A stretch of DNA of 64,000 nucleotides, taken from assembly GCF_004310685.1 (NCBI RefSeq), contig NZ_SISG01000001.1, positions 2,728,001 through 2,792,000 on the forward strand. Reading direction: 5' to 3'. Position 1 is the first letter of the stretch; each line of letters begins with the position of its first letter. Below, piece after piece: positions 1 through 9,871 of this stretch. A program made the position numbers and the translations under genes. The notes beneath the pieces are model-generated. The model was not told the origin of the DNA. It made no database searches and saw only the letters and a list, made by a program, of their open reading frames with translations. Origin of the DNA: Glaciihabitans arcticus. Lineage in GTDB: Bacteria > Actinomycetota > Actinomycetes > Actinomycetales > Microbacteriaceae.

Positions 1-85
1 GCGAATACCCCCCTGTCTACCTATGCTGATTTTCGCGATCCATTTGAGCCACCCTCATTTACCCAACATCCGAAGGAAAACTCCC

Positions 86-2119
86 ATGTCATCAGAATCT
101 GCCTCGCGCCTGAAGCGCGTCGCTGCGGGGTCGTTGGCGACCGCCGTAGCGATCACCGGGCTCGGCCTGGCCGCCGCTCCCGCCACCGCAGCGCCCGCCG
201 CCGTGCGCGTCCACCTCGCCGAGATCGGCCAGGAGACCTCCTCGTACCCCGCAGGCAACAAGTGGTTCATCGGAGCCTCCAGCCGCCCCGGCATCCGTGC
301 CGCGATTGTGAATGACAAGCTCGTGATGAAGCCCTTCACGCAGGTGCTCACACAGCTCAAGGGTACGGAGCTTCCCGCCACCGTCGCCGAGATCATCACT
401 GAGGGTGTCGAAGTCGGCATCACCGATTCCGATGAGGGCGATGTCGCCCTCCAGATCGCCCTCGGCTGGCAGGGTGCAGGCAACTGGACCACCCTTCGTC
501 CGGGTGTGCAGAACCTGGAAGATCTCGATCCCGCCGACCCGTGGATCTCGAGCAAGCCCATCGGAGGCGTCGGTGGACTCACGACCGGCACGCTGGGCGA
601 ACTGGCCGCCGCCATCGATGCGTCGGTCGCTGGCACGGAGAGCAAGTCCTTCGCATACGCAGCGGTCGGCGCCCTGGTCAACAACGACCCCGGGGTGGAC
701 ACGTCGATCGACTCGATCACTGTGAACGCGGTCCCGTACGTCTTCGTCGACGGCCTCCCCGCCGCCTCGAGCACCACCAAGGTGCAGCTCTCCGACATCG
801 GCACCGAGACCGCAGCCGGCTACCCGGCCACCTCGTGGTTCTACGGCGCCGGCGCGGCAACCGCCAAGCCCACCGTCGTTGGCGGCAACCTCGTACTCCC
901 TGCCAAGAAGCAGCTTCTCCACGCCGTCTCCGGTGTCACGAGCCTTCGCTCGCTCGTCTCCAACGGCCTCGCGGTGACGACCACCGAAGCCTCCGTCGGT
1001 TCCGCGTCGCTGCAGATCGCCGCCGGTTGGACGGGTGGCTGGACCACACTGCGTCCCGCCGCAACCACCAACGGTGAGAATGTGGCCGACTTCGGTGCCG
1101 AGTGGATCTCGTCCAAGGCCCTCACGGGTGGCGTCACCACGGGCACGCTCGACCAGCTCGTCGGCCTCATCGACACTGCAGCAGCCGGCTCGTTCACGTA
1201 CGTCGCTGTCGGAGCATTCGCCGACACGTCGACCGGCACCGGCCTCACCACGGTGTCCTCCCTCCAGGTGGGAACCTCGAAGACCGTCTTCGCCAACGAG
1301 GCCAAGATCGTCGCTTCCGTTGCAGTCACGGGCGTCAAGGCTGTGGGCAACACGCTCACCGCAAGCGTCACCGCCAACTACACCGGAACCACCAAGACGT
1401 ACCAGTGGTACCGCGACGGCAAGGCCATCAAGAACGCCACGCGTTCCACCTACGCGCCCGGGGCTGCGGACCTCAACACCCGCATCACGGTCGTTGTGAC
1501 TCTCGCCAAGGCCGGTCTGGTCAAGAAGGCCGTCACGAGCCCGAAGATCGTACGGATCGCCCTCGGAACCCTCCAGTTCCGCGCCCCGGCGAACATCGCG
1601 GGAACGCCCAAGGTCGGCGTCAAGCTCACCGCCTCGGGTCTTGCATGGGGCGAGGTCAACGAGAAGCCGGCTTCCGGCTACAGCTACATCTGGTACCGCA
1701 ACGACGTCGCCATCAAGGGTGCAACCGCGAAGACCTACGTTCCGGTCTTCGCTGACCTGGGCAAGGTCGTCTCGGTCAAGGTCGTCGCAAAGCTCGCCGG
1801 TTACGCCAGCACCGGCGCTCGCAACGAGCCCGTCGCTGCGGTCGTTCCCGGAACCTTTGTTCTTGGCACGCCGAAGATCGTCGGCAAGCGCGTTGTCGGC
1901 CAGACCCTGGTCGTCGCACCGGGCGCCTGGTCCGCCGCTCCCACCCTGCGGTACGCATTCTTCGCCGATGGAGAGCTCATCCAGTACTCCACTTCGCCGA
2001 AGCTGCTGCTGACCTGGGAACACAAGGGCCACTCGATCTCCGTCGAGGTGACGGGTTCGAAGCAGGGCTACATCACGGCGACCACGCCGGAGTCACCGAC
2101 GACTGCTCCCATCAAGTAG
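86..2119 (+). CDS. Secreted protein with duplicated N-terminal module and Ig-like repeats
   Basis: A 677-residue exported protein of unknown function. The start ATG follows GAAGGAAAA at good spacing; an upstream in-frame ATG has no ribosome site. Residues 1-37 are a Sec signal peptide ending near ATAAPAA. Two related modules follow: about 40-225 (begins VRVHLAEIGQET) and 230-410 (begins TKVQLSDIGTET). Both contain WF.GA, a GW..G..TTLRP segment, WISSK and an FxYxAVGA strand. The remainder holds three Ig-like repeats of the actinobacterial type (YQWYRDGKAIKNAT..TY, YIWYRNDVAIKGAT..TY). There is no LPxTG motif or C-terminal membrane helix, so it is probably released or loosely wall-bound. A strong terminator follows. 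Export is clear; a binding or scaffold role is inference. Confidence 0.85.
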   Translation: MSSESASRLKRVAAGSLATAVAITGLGLAAAPATAAPAAVRVHLAEIGQETSSYPAGNKWFIGASSRPGIRAAIVNDKLVMKPFTQVLTQLKGTELPATVAEIITEGVEVGITDSDEGDVALQIALGWQGAGNWTTLRPGVQNLEDLDPADPWISSKPIGGVGGLTTGTLGELAAAIDASVAGTESKSFAYAAVGALVNNDPGVDTSIDSITVNAVPYVFVDGLPAASSTTKVQLSDIGTETAAGYPATSWFYGAGAATAKPTVVGGNLVLPAKKQLLHAVSGVTSLRSLVSNGLAVTTTEASVGSASLQIAAGWTGGWTTLRPAATTNGENVADFGAEWISSKALTGGVTTGTLDQLVGLIDTAAAGSFTYVAVGAFADTSTGTGLTTVSSLQVGTSKTVFANEAKIVASVAVTGVKAVGNTLTASVTANYTGTTKTYQWYRDGKAIKNATRSTYAPGAADLNTRITVVVTLAKAGLVKKAVTSPKIVRIALGTLQFRAPANIAGTPKVGVKLTASGLAWGEVNEKPASGYSYIWYRNDVAIKGATAKTYVPVFADLGKVVSVKVVAKLAGYASTGARNEPVAAVVPGTFVLGTPKIVGKRVVGQTLVVAPGAWSAAPTLRYAFFADGELIQYSTSPKLLLTWEHKGHSISVEVTGSKQGYITATTPESPTTAPIK

Positions 2120-2132
2120 TTAGCTCCTGAGA

Positions 2133-2164
2133 GGGGTCGTCCGGTTCACCGGGCGGCCCCTTTT
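2133..2164 (+). terminator. Rho-independent terminator
   Basis: A 12-bp stem (GGGGTCGTCCGG with its complement, two G-T pairs) closes a TTCA loop and is followed by TTTT. It lies 14 bases after the preceding stop codon. Confidence 0.85.
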
Positions 2165-2225
2165 GTGTGTCGCCCCCACCCGCCGAGGCCGCAGTGGGGC
2201 GGGGCGCTGCGTTTACACTCGGGGG

Positions 2226-2999
2226 GTGTCGAAATTACCCCGCGTCGCTCGCGCTGCAGTGCTCATCCTCGTCGCGGCAGCGGCTCTTTCCGGGTGCGCC
2301 CCGGATCGCGGACCGTTCCCGACGGCCGATCCCACGACTCCGCCTCCGCCGGTCGTGACGCCGACGCCCACGCCGACCCCGACGCCGACGTTCGACACGA
2401 CCGCGTTCTCGATCGATGACCCGGCGAGCCTCTGGGTGGTCGTGAACAAGTTGCGTCCGCTCGACCCTCAGGACTATGCGGCGCCCGACCTGGTCGACGT
2501 GCCGGTGCCCTACATCTATGCACCGAAACTGCGTGCGGAGGCCTCGGATGCCGTCGTGACCATGTTCGCCGATTTCACCGCGGAGACCGGACTGAAGATG
2601 CAGTCGCAGAGCGCCTACCGCAGCTATGGCGCACAGGTCTCTGTCTATAACGGCTGGGTCGCGAAACTCGGACAGGCTGGCGCCGACCTCACGAGTGCGC
2701 GCCCGGGTCACAGCGAGCACCAGACCGGCCTCTCCATCGACATCAGTGCCCAGCCCGCGAAGTGCGCCCTCTCCGCTTGTTTCGGTGACACTCCGCAGGG
2801 CATCTGGCTCGCCGAGAACGCCTACAAGTACGGCTTCATCCTGCGCTACCCGAACGGCCTCACGTCCATCACCGGATACGAGTACGAGCCCTGGCACTAC
2901 CGTTACACCGGCGTCCTCCTGTCGACGGAGATGCACAACACCGGCACCGCCACCCTCGAGGAGTTCTTCGACCTCCCGGCAGCACCCACCTACGGCTGA
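2226..2999 (+). CDS. D-alanyl-D-alanine carboxypeptidase lipoprotein (VanY/M15B)
   Basis: Predicted zinc carboxypeptidase that trims peptidoglycan stem peptides outside the membrane. From the GTG start the product is 257 residues. The start is chosen because it puts a lipoprotein signal (hydrophobic core, LSGC with Cys24) at the N-terminus; the longer in-frame start would bury it. A Pro/Thr-rich linker (about 35-55) precedes the catalytic domain. The M15B zinc motifs are visible: SARPGHSEHQTGLSIDI (H..D ligands) and EPWHYRY (catalytic and third ligand region). QSAYRSY is the typical substrate-side motif. The stop overlaps the start of the next gene (TGATG), so the two are translationally coupled and probably act together on the wall. 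Confidence 0.88.
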   Translation: MSKLPRVARAAVLILVAAAALSGCAPDRGPFPTADPTTPPPPVVTPTPTPTPTPTFDTTAFSIDDPASLWVVVNKLRPLDPQDYAAPDLVDVPVPYIYAPKLRAEASDAVVTMFADFTAETGLKMQSQSAYRSYGAQVSVYNGWVAKLGQAGADLTSARPGHSEHQTGLSIDISAQPAKCALSACFGDTPQGIWLAENAYKYGFILRYPNGLTSITGYEYEPWHYRYTGVLLSTEMHNTGTATLEEFFDLPAAPTYG

Positions 3000-3595
3000 T
3001 GCCTGAGCGCCGCCGAAGCCGCCTCCGCGTCTGGCTCGTCGCGGGCGGGTGCGTTCTTGTGCTGGTCGCTGCGGTGGCCATCGGCGTGCGGCCGGGTTCG
3101 GTCACCCCGTCCGGCGGCGCTGCCACATCCGGTGTGGATGCCCAGCTCGCCTACCTCGACGAGCACTGGCAGGAGCGCAACACGTCCCAGTTCGGCTCTC
3201 TCGCCGACACCGATTGCGTCAACTTCACCAGCCAGGGTTTGCTCGCGCGCGGGTGGACCATGAATGCGGACTGGTGGCAGCTCTCCGTGTTCGGGTGGAA
3301 CCGGTACGCGAAGCCGTGGGTCAGTTCGACCGCCTTCCGCGACTACGTGGCCGCCCATCCCGAACTGGGCTCCTCTGTCGAAGCGGCGGATGCCCAGCTC
3401 GGCGACATCGTGCAGTTCGATTGGGACAACTCGGGCAACCGGGACCACACCGCGACCGTCTCCCGCATCGATGCGGATGGCACGATTCGCGTCATCCAGC
3501 ACTCCGCCGACCGCCAGTTTGAGGCGGTTGACGCCCTCATCGCCGACCACGCTGACGGCAACGGCACCGCCTACTTCTGGCATCCCGCCGACTGA
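2999..3595 (+). CDS. Secreted amidase-domain protein (Amidase_6-like)
   Basis: 198 residues: an N-terminal signal anchor (RLRVWLVAGGCVLVLVAAVAIGV) followed by one domain. AQLAYLDEHWQERN, DCVNFTSQGLLARGW, GDIVQFDWDNSG and DHTATVSRI match the Amidase_6 type of Cys/His hydrolase-like domain. Cys in DCVNF and His in DHTATV are the likely catalytic pair. Start and stop of the neighbouring carboxypeptidase overlap by one base, so this is its operon partner. A peptidoglycan or peptide amide-bond hydrolase role is inferred; the actual substrate is unknown. Confidence 0.78.
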   Translation: MPERRRSRLRVWLVAGGCVLVLVAAVAIGVRPGSVTPSGGAATSGVDAQLAYLDEHWQERNTSQFGSLADTDCVNFTSQGLLARGWTMNADWWQLSVFGWNRYAKPWVSSTAFRDYVAAHPELGSSVEAADAQLGDIVQFDWDNSGNRDHTATVSRIDADGTIRVIQHSADRQFEAVDALIADHADGNGTAYFWHPAD

Positions 3596-3618
3596 CGCAC
3601 GCCCCGGCACCCCTCGCG

Positions 3619-3683
3619 CCCCCGTACTTTGTTCCCACATGCAGGATCAAACGGGGTAGCAGGTCAGGTCCACCCCCGTACTT
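3619..3683. repeat. Short direct and inverted repeats between convergent genes
   Basis: CCCCCGTACTT occurs twice, at 3619-3629 and 3673-3683. ACGGGGT near 3651 can pair with ACCCCCGT near 3672, giving a hairpin. The region separates the amidase gene from the convergent pgm gene. It could be a weak bidirectional terminator or a remnant of an interspersed repeat. Confidence 0.35.
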
Positions 3684-3751
3684 CTGCCACCTGGCGGAAT
3701 TCGGTCCGCATTTGGGAAGCACGTGCTGGGGTGGGGCGGTGTGCGGCGGAG

Positions 3752-5383
<1,632 letters not shown>

Positions 5384-5484
5384 GGCTTCATCCTCCCAGC
5401 CCACGACACGCGGCGGGAGCCCTTTCACCATTTTCCGGGGTGAACCTCGAACAGGGGGTACCGTGAGGTGAAGGAGGTTCATCG

Positions 5485-5640
5485 ATGAGCACTCACGCAC
5501 GACACCGCGAGGCCGGTGGCATTCTCAGTCGCATCATCCACGTCGTCACCGCGGCCTTCGGCACAGCGCTCAACGCGCTGAACGGTTCGCGAGTCTCACC
5601 CGAGCGGCCCACCCAGCCGCCGAAAGAGTACCGTCCGTAA
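5485..5640 (+). CDS. Small hypothetical protein, 51 residues
   Basis: Not recognised. A perfect AAGGAGG ribosome site lies 7 bases before the ATG, much better than chance. The product starts MSTHARHREAGG, has an amphipathic or mildly hydrophobic middle (ILSRIIHVVTAAFGTALNAL) and a Pro-rich basic/acidic tail ending KEYRP. It is divergent from pgm with 101 bases between them, and its stop codon abuts the stop of the convergent kinase gene. The middle could be an amphipathic helix that touches the membrane, but this is a guess. Confidence 0.6.
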   Translation: MSTHARHREAGGILSRIIHVVTAAFGTALNALNGSRVSPERPTQPPKEYRP

Positions 5641-7017
5641 CTAGTAGGTTCGTTCCTCGCTCGGCAGTTCGAGCTGCGCGACGACGAGCGCCGCCAGGTC
5701 GACGAGGCTCGCCATGTCCTCGGGCTTCGGCTTGTGGCTGGTCGTGTTGATCACCGAGATGGTGCCGATCACGGTGCCGTCGCCGAGCAGAAGCGGTGCA
5801 CCCGCGTAGAACCGCATTCCGAGCGGTCCCTTGACGAGTCGGCTGTCCTTCGAGCGCGGGTCCTTGCGGGCGTCGGTGATGAGCACCGGTTCGGGCGACG
5901 GCGGGCGGTTGTTCGACAGGTCGATGTCGTCGCCGATGGATTCGACGTTCTCACCGAAGTGCGAAACGAGGCGCGTGACACCGTTCTCGACCAGGCTGAC
6001 CGCGGAGATCGGGGCGGAGAACAGTCGCGCCGCCATCGCCGTGACGCGGTGCAGCACCTCGTCGGGGATGGTGTCGATGAGCGTGGTGGGCTCGCCGTCC
6101 TCGGTGCCCGGCACAACGGTCGGCGCGGGAGCCTCGGACGGGTCGGCGTGACGACCGCTCTCGGCAATGACGACCTGGCGCAGCACCGAGACGAGGTCGC
6201 GTCCGTTCGGTCGCTTGGCCGGGTTGCGGCTGAGCATGGCGGCGAACAGCTGCTTCCAGTGCGCCGGCAGGTAGTCGGGCACCACCGGGTCGCGCGACAG
6301 ACGGGCGATCGCCGACTCGACGATCGTGCCCGGAAACTCGATCGACCGCGTGAAGCACTGCAGCAGCACCAGCCCGAGGGAGTACACGTCGCTCGCCGAG
6401 GTGATGGTCCCGCCCGAGGCCTGCTCGGGGCTGAGGTAGGCGGCGGTACCGGTGGTCTGCCCGTCGAGGGTGAGCCGCTCGGCGGTGTCCGTGAGCGCGA
6501 TGCCGAAGTCGGTGAGCCGCGCACGCGCACGTCGGGCACTCAGGCCGTAATCCACCAGCATGATGTTCGACGGTTTGATATCGCGATGGATGACGTTTCG
6601 CGAATGCACGTATTCGAGGGCTTCCGCCATGTCGTACCCGATCTCGGCGATGTTGCGCGCGGCGATGCGTGGTCCGCGCAGGCGGTCGCGCAGGTTCGTG
6701 CCATTGACGAGGGCCATCACCAGGAATCGGTTCGCCCTGCGTGACGCGTCCTCGGAGACGCCCGCGTCGAGCAGGGTCACGAGGCTGTGGTGGTCGAGGC
6801 TCGCGAGCACGGAGAGCTCGCTCTCCTGGCGGGCGACCTCAGCGGCGTCGGCGTCGTACAGCTTGACCGCGACGTCGCGGTGCAGGTGTTCGTCGCGCGC
6901 GCGGAAGACGGTGGACATGCCACCGGTTCCGATCACTTGTTCCAGACGGTATCGGCCCCCGAGAACGAGTGCCGGCATCGGGGCTGTTTCAGGCAGGCTC
7001 ATCGTTCTCCGTTTCAT
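5641..7017 (-). CDS. Serine/threonine protein kinase with C-terminal GAF domain
   Basis: 458 residues. Residues about 20-290 form a Hanks-type kinase: glycine loop IGTGGMSTVF, VAVKLYD (Lys52), HRDIKPSNIM (catalytic Asp146), DFG at 170-172, GTAAYLSPEQ activation segment and DVYSLGLVLL. After a linker (about 285-310), residues 310-450 look like a GAF domain (MAARLFSAPISAVSLVENG..., MRFYAGAPLLLGDGTVIGTISVIN). There is no transmembrane helix or PASTA repeat, so it is a soluble kinase possibly gated by a small ligand or redox signal bound by the GAF domain. It ends base-to-base with the convergent small ORF. The first ATG has AGGA upstream; ATG five codons later is an alternative. Confidence 0.9.
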   Translation of the reverse strand: MKRRTMSLPETAPMPALVLGGRYRLEQVIGTGGMSTVFRARDEHLHRDVAVKLYDADAAEVARQESELSVLASLDHHSLVTLLDAGVSEDASRRANRFLVMALVNGTNLRDRLRGPRIAARNIAEIGYDMAEALEYVHSRNVIHRDIKPSNIMLVDYGLSARRARARLTDFGIALTDTAERLTLDGQTTGTAAYLSPEQASGGTITSASDVYSLGLVLLQCFTRSIEFPGTIVESAIARLSRDPVVPDYLPAHWKQLFAAMLSRNPAKRPNGRDLVSVLRQVVIAESGRHADPSEAPAPTVVPGTEDGEPTTLIDTIPDEVLHRVTAMAARLFSAPISAVSLVENGVTRLVSHFGENVESIGDDIDLSNNRPPSPEPVLITDARKDPRSKDSRLVKGPLGMRFYAGAPLLLGDGTVIGTISVINTTSHKPKPEDMASLVDLAALVVAQLELPSEERTY

Positions 7018-7073
7018 CTGAATCCTATGGTGGGCGTCGATTTCGAGCAGACGGTTGACAGCGATTGCCTGAT

Positions 7074-7853
7074 ATGAGCAGCGACGCGAGGACTACCCCC
7101 GTCATCCAGAGTGCTGACGATTCATCGGCTCTGCACGGCTACTTTCGAGAGATGACCCGCTCGCGCCTACCGTTCGCCGCGACGATCGCCCGCGGCATGA
7201 CCCTCGGCGCTTTCGTGGGTGTGTTCGCCATGTTCCTGGGTGGGGCGTTGGTGATCCTTCTGGCGGGTGTGTTGACCATCGCGGTGAGCTCCGCGGTCGG
7301 CGCGATCAGCGCTCTCGGTGTGCTGATCGCGTTGCGACTGTGGCCGTCGACCCCGCGCACGTCTGCTGCGGTGGGCGCGGTGCTCGGCAGTCTCTCTATC
7401 GTTCCGCTCTGCGCGCTCGCGCTTCCCGCGAGCTGGTTGCCGTGGCTGGCGATCGTCGCGGCACCCATCTGTGCCGGCATTGCGGTCAACCAGCTGTCGA
7501 TACCGCCGCTGCGTCGCTCCGCGCGGTCGGCCGCGGGGTGGTGGCTGCTGATCGTCGGTCATGCCGCGACGCTCGGGGTGCTCGGCCTGCTGGTGCCATT
7601 TCTCTTCTATACCTCCCTGCACGACGAGAGTGTCACGCTCACACCGGACTACTTCATGTTCGCCATGGCCGGCCTCGCGCTGCTCGCGGCAGCGGTACTG
7701 ACGGCCGGGCTGACACTCCTCCGCCCGTGGCGCAGCCGACCGGAGAGCGGCCGGAGCGTCGCGCCCGTCGGCCTGGGCATCGGGAATCTGGTGGTCGCCG
7801 CGCCGATCGCCGCGGTCTGGCTGGTCCAGGCGATCGGTCGACTCGTCACTTAG
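7074..7853 (+). CDS. Hypothetical multi-pass membrane protein
   Basis: 259 residues and no family recognised. A polar N-terminus of about 40 residues is followed by roughly six hydrophobic segments: ALVILLAGVLTIAVSSAVGA, LGSLSIVPLCALALP, LPWLAIVAAPICAGIAV, GWWLLIVGHAATLGVLGLLVPFLF, FMFAMAGLALLAAAVLTAG and VAAPIAAVWLVQAIG. It is divergent from the kinase gene and 52 bases upstream of pheA on the same strand. No start has a strong ribosome site; ATG at 7074 is chosen over TTG three codons upstream, and ATG at 7152 is possible. Function unknown. Confidence 0.72.
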   Translation: MSSDARTTPVIQSADDSSALHGYFREMTRSRLPFAATIARGMTLGAFVGVFAMFLGGALVILLAGVLTIAVSSAVGAISALGVLIALRLWPSTPRTSAAVGAVLGSLSIVPLCALALPASWLPWLAIVAAPICAGIAVNQLSIPPLRRSARSAAGWWLLIVGHAATLGVLGLLVPFLFYTSLHDESVTLTPDYFMFAMAGLALLAAAVLTAGLTLLRPWRSRPESGRSVAPVGLGIGNLVVAAPIAAVWLVQAIGRLVT

Positions 7854-7905
7854 ACGGTTGGCGTGCACGCCGTCACGATCGCGCGCACCCCATAAACTCG
7901 GAGCC

Positions 7906-8838
7906 ATGTCAGCAGCCCCCGCCTACAGCTACCTCGGACCGGCCGGTACGTTCACCGAGGCCGCGCTCAAGCAGGTTCCCGAGGCGGCCGGCAAGGTCTG
8001 GCACCCGGTGAACAACGTGGGCGAGGCGCTCGATGACGTCGTCACCGGGCGCAGTGTCGCCGCCATGATCGCGATCGAGAACTCGGTCGAGGGCGGGGTG
8101 AGCGCCACGCAGGACGCCCTCGCCAACATTCCGGGCCTCCGCATCATCGGCGAGTTCCTCGTCACGGTGAACTTCGTGCTCGTCGCGCGGCCGGGAACGA
8201 CCCTCGCCGACGTGAAGGTCGTGAACGCGCATCCCGTCGCCTACGCACAGACGCACCTGTGGCTCGACGCGCAGCTGCCGACCCACGGTCACATCCCGGC
8301 GGCGTCGAATGTTGCGGCCGCGGCATCCCTTTTACTGGATAAAACGGCCGACGCCGCGATCGCGCCCCCCGGCATCACCGATCACCACGACCTGGTGGTG
8401 CTTGCGAGTGACATCGGCGACAACCCGAACGCGCAGACCCGCTTCGTGCTGGTGAGTCGCACGGTTGCGGTTCCCGAGAAGACGGGCAGCGACAAGACGA
8501 GCATCATTGCCGAGCTTCCGGATGACCGTGCCGGCGGCCTCCTCGACATGCTCGAGCAGTTCGCGACTCGCGGCGTCAACATGAGCCTGCTCGAGTCGCG
8601 TCCGATCGGTGATGCGATGGGGCGCTACCGCTTCGTGATCGATCTGGATGGCCACATCCTCGATGAGCGTGTCGCCGATGCCCTGCTCGGCCTCAAGCGC
8701 TTCTCACCGAACGTCATCTTCCTGGGCAGCTACCCGCGGGCCGACAAGCTCGAGATCGAGGTGACGCAGCGCTACGGCGACGAGGTCTTCATCGAGGCGC
8801 GTGACTGGCTGCGCGGCCTCATCAGCGGCGAGCACTAG
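7906..8838 (+). CDS. pheA: Prephenate dehydratase
   Basis: Converts prephenate to phenylpyruvate in phenylalanine biosynthesis. 310 residues. The catalytic PDT domain (about 1-190) shows LGPAGTFTEAAL, IENSVEGGVSATQD and the TRFVLVSR motif. The ACT regulatory domain (about 205-285) contains GGLLDMLEQFATRGVNMSLLESRPIG, the ESRP element that binds phenylalanine for feedback control. A monofunctional enzyme without a chorismate mutase domain is normal in actinobacteria. The start was chosen at MSAAPAYSYLGPAG because the upstream extension has no homologous pattern. Confidence 0.95.
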   Translation: MSAAPAYSYLGPAGTFTEAALKQVPEAAGKVWHPVNNVGEALDDVVTGRSVAAMIAIENSVEGGVSATQDALANIPGLRIIGEFLVTVNFVLVARPGTTLADVKVVNAHPVAYAQTHLWLDAQLPTHGHIPAASNVAAAASLLLDKTADAAIAPPGITDHHDLVVLASDIGDNPNAQTRFVLVSRTVAVPEKTGSDKTSIIAELPDDRAGGLLDMLEQFATRGVNMSLLESRPIGDAMGRYRFVIDLDGHILDERVADALLGLKRFSPNVIFLGSYPRADKLEIEVTQRYGDEVFIEARDWLRGLISGEH

Positions 8839-8844
8839 ACCGAA

Positions 8845-9837
8845 CTAGACGCCGACGGGGTCCTTGACGCGCAGCGAGCGCTCCTCGACCCAGGCCTTCA
8901 TCGCCACGACTTCGCCGTACTCGTCGCCGTCGAGCTCGAACTCCTGTGCAGGGGTGACCTCGAGGTTGAGTTCGCGACCACGGAAGGACATAACGTCCTT
9001 GACGTCCTTCGAGAGGTCGATGATCTTGCGGCCCATGGCGCTCTTGCGCAGTACGCCGTTCTCCCACGCGACCTTGTTCCAGACGCGCAGCCAGCCGAAT
9101 CGGCCCTGCGGCCGCATCGCGACGATGTCGAGGATCCCGTCGTCCGGCATCGCGTCGGGCATGACCATCAGGCCACCGGGGAGTTTTCCGCAGTTGCCGA
9201 TGAGAATGGTGTGCACGCTCGCGGTCTTCACGTCCTTCTTGTCGACGCGATAGTTGAGGCGCATCGGCTTCAGTTCGGCGACCGAGCGCACCCCGGCGTC
9301 GACGTAGGCAAGCCAGCCCACTGCCTTCTTGAGCTCTGGATTGGTGTTGGCCATCATCTTCGCGTCGAGGCCGAGTCCGGCCATCACGAGGAACGCGTGC
9401 GTCTCCTTCTCACCCGACTCGCGCGTGACCTCGACGAGCCCGAGGTCCACGCGGCGCTCGCCGTCTGTGAAGGCGCTGCGGATAGCACCCTCGAGGTCGG
9501 TCACGTCGAGGTCGAGGTTGCGCGCGAGCAGGTTGCCCGTGCCCGAGGGCAGCAGGGCGATAGGAACGTCGGAGCCGCGGAGGCCCTCCGCGACGGCGCG
9601 GACCGTGCCGTCGCCGCCGGCCGCGAGCACAACGTCGGCACCTCGGCGCAGGGCGCTCGCGGTGGCGCGCTGGCCAGCTTCTTCCTCGGTTGTGGCGAAC
9701 CACATCGAGTCTCCCCAGCCAGCCTCCGTCGCCGCCGCATTCACCAGCGACTTGAGGTTTTCAAGGTCTACTTTGATCGGGTTGTACACGACGGCTGCAT
9801 GGAGGCTCTGGTTGTTCACGGTCTCACGGTACGGCAC
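8845..9837 (-). CDS. Diacylglycerol/lipid kinase family protein (YegS/DgkB-like)
   Basis: 330 residues, the usual size. The N-terminal DAGK catalytic domain shows VVYNPIKV, the nucleotide-binding AAGGDGTVRAVAEGL and PSGTGNLLARNLDL. The C-terminal lobe has LVMAGLGLDAKMM and a late beta-rich region typical of the family. It phosphorylates diacylglycerol or a related lipid at the membrane and feeds phosphatidate back into phospholipid synthesis; the exact lipid cannot be read from sequence. It is convergent with pheA and divergent from serS. The start is GTG at 9837 or GTG at 9819; neither has a strong ribosome site. Confidence 0.88.
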   Translation of the reverse strand: MPYRETVNNQSLHAAVVYNPIKVDLENLKSLVNAAATEAGWGDSMWFATTEEEAGQRATASALRRGADVVLAAGGDGTVRAVAEGLRGSDVPIALLPSGTGNLLARNLDLDVTDLEGAIRSAFTDGERRVDLGLVEVTRESGEKETHAFLVMAGLGLDAKMMANTNPELKKAVGWLAYVDAGVRSVAELKPMRLNYRVDKKDVKTASVHTILIGNCGKLPGGLMVMPDAMPDDGILDIVAMRPQGRFGWLRVWNKVAWENGVLRKSAMGRKIIDLSKDVKDVMSFRGRELNLEVTPAQEFELDGDEYGEVVAMKAWVEERSLRVKDPVGV

Positions 9838-9871
9838 CCCGGCTGCATAGGCCCAAAGTACAATGGGGCTT

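Noticed and set aside
7853-7905. GACGG...CCGTC hairpin before pheA as a riboswitch or attenuator
   Set aside because: Too short and without a leader ORF rich in Phe codons; at best a weak terminator.
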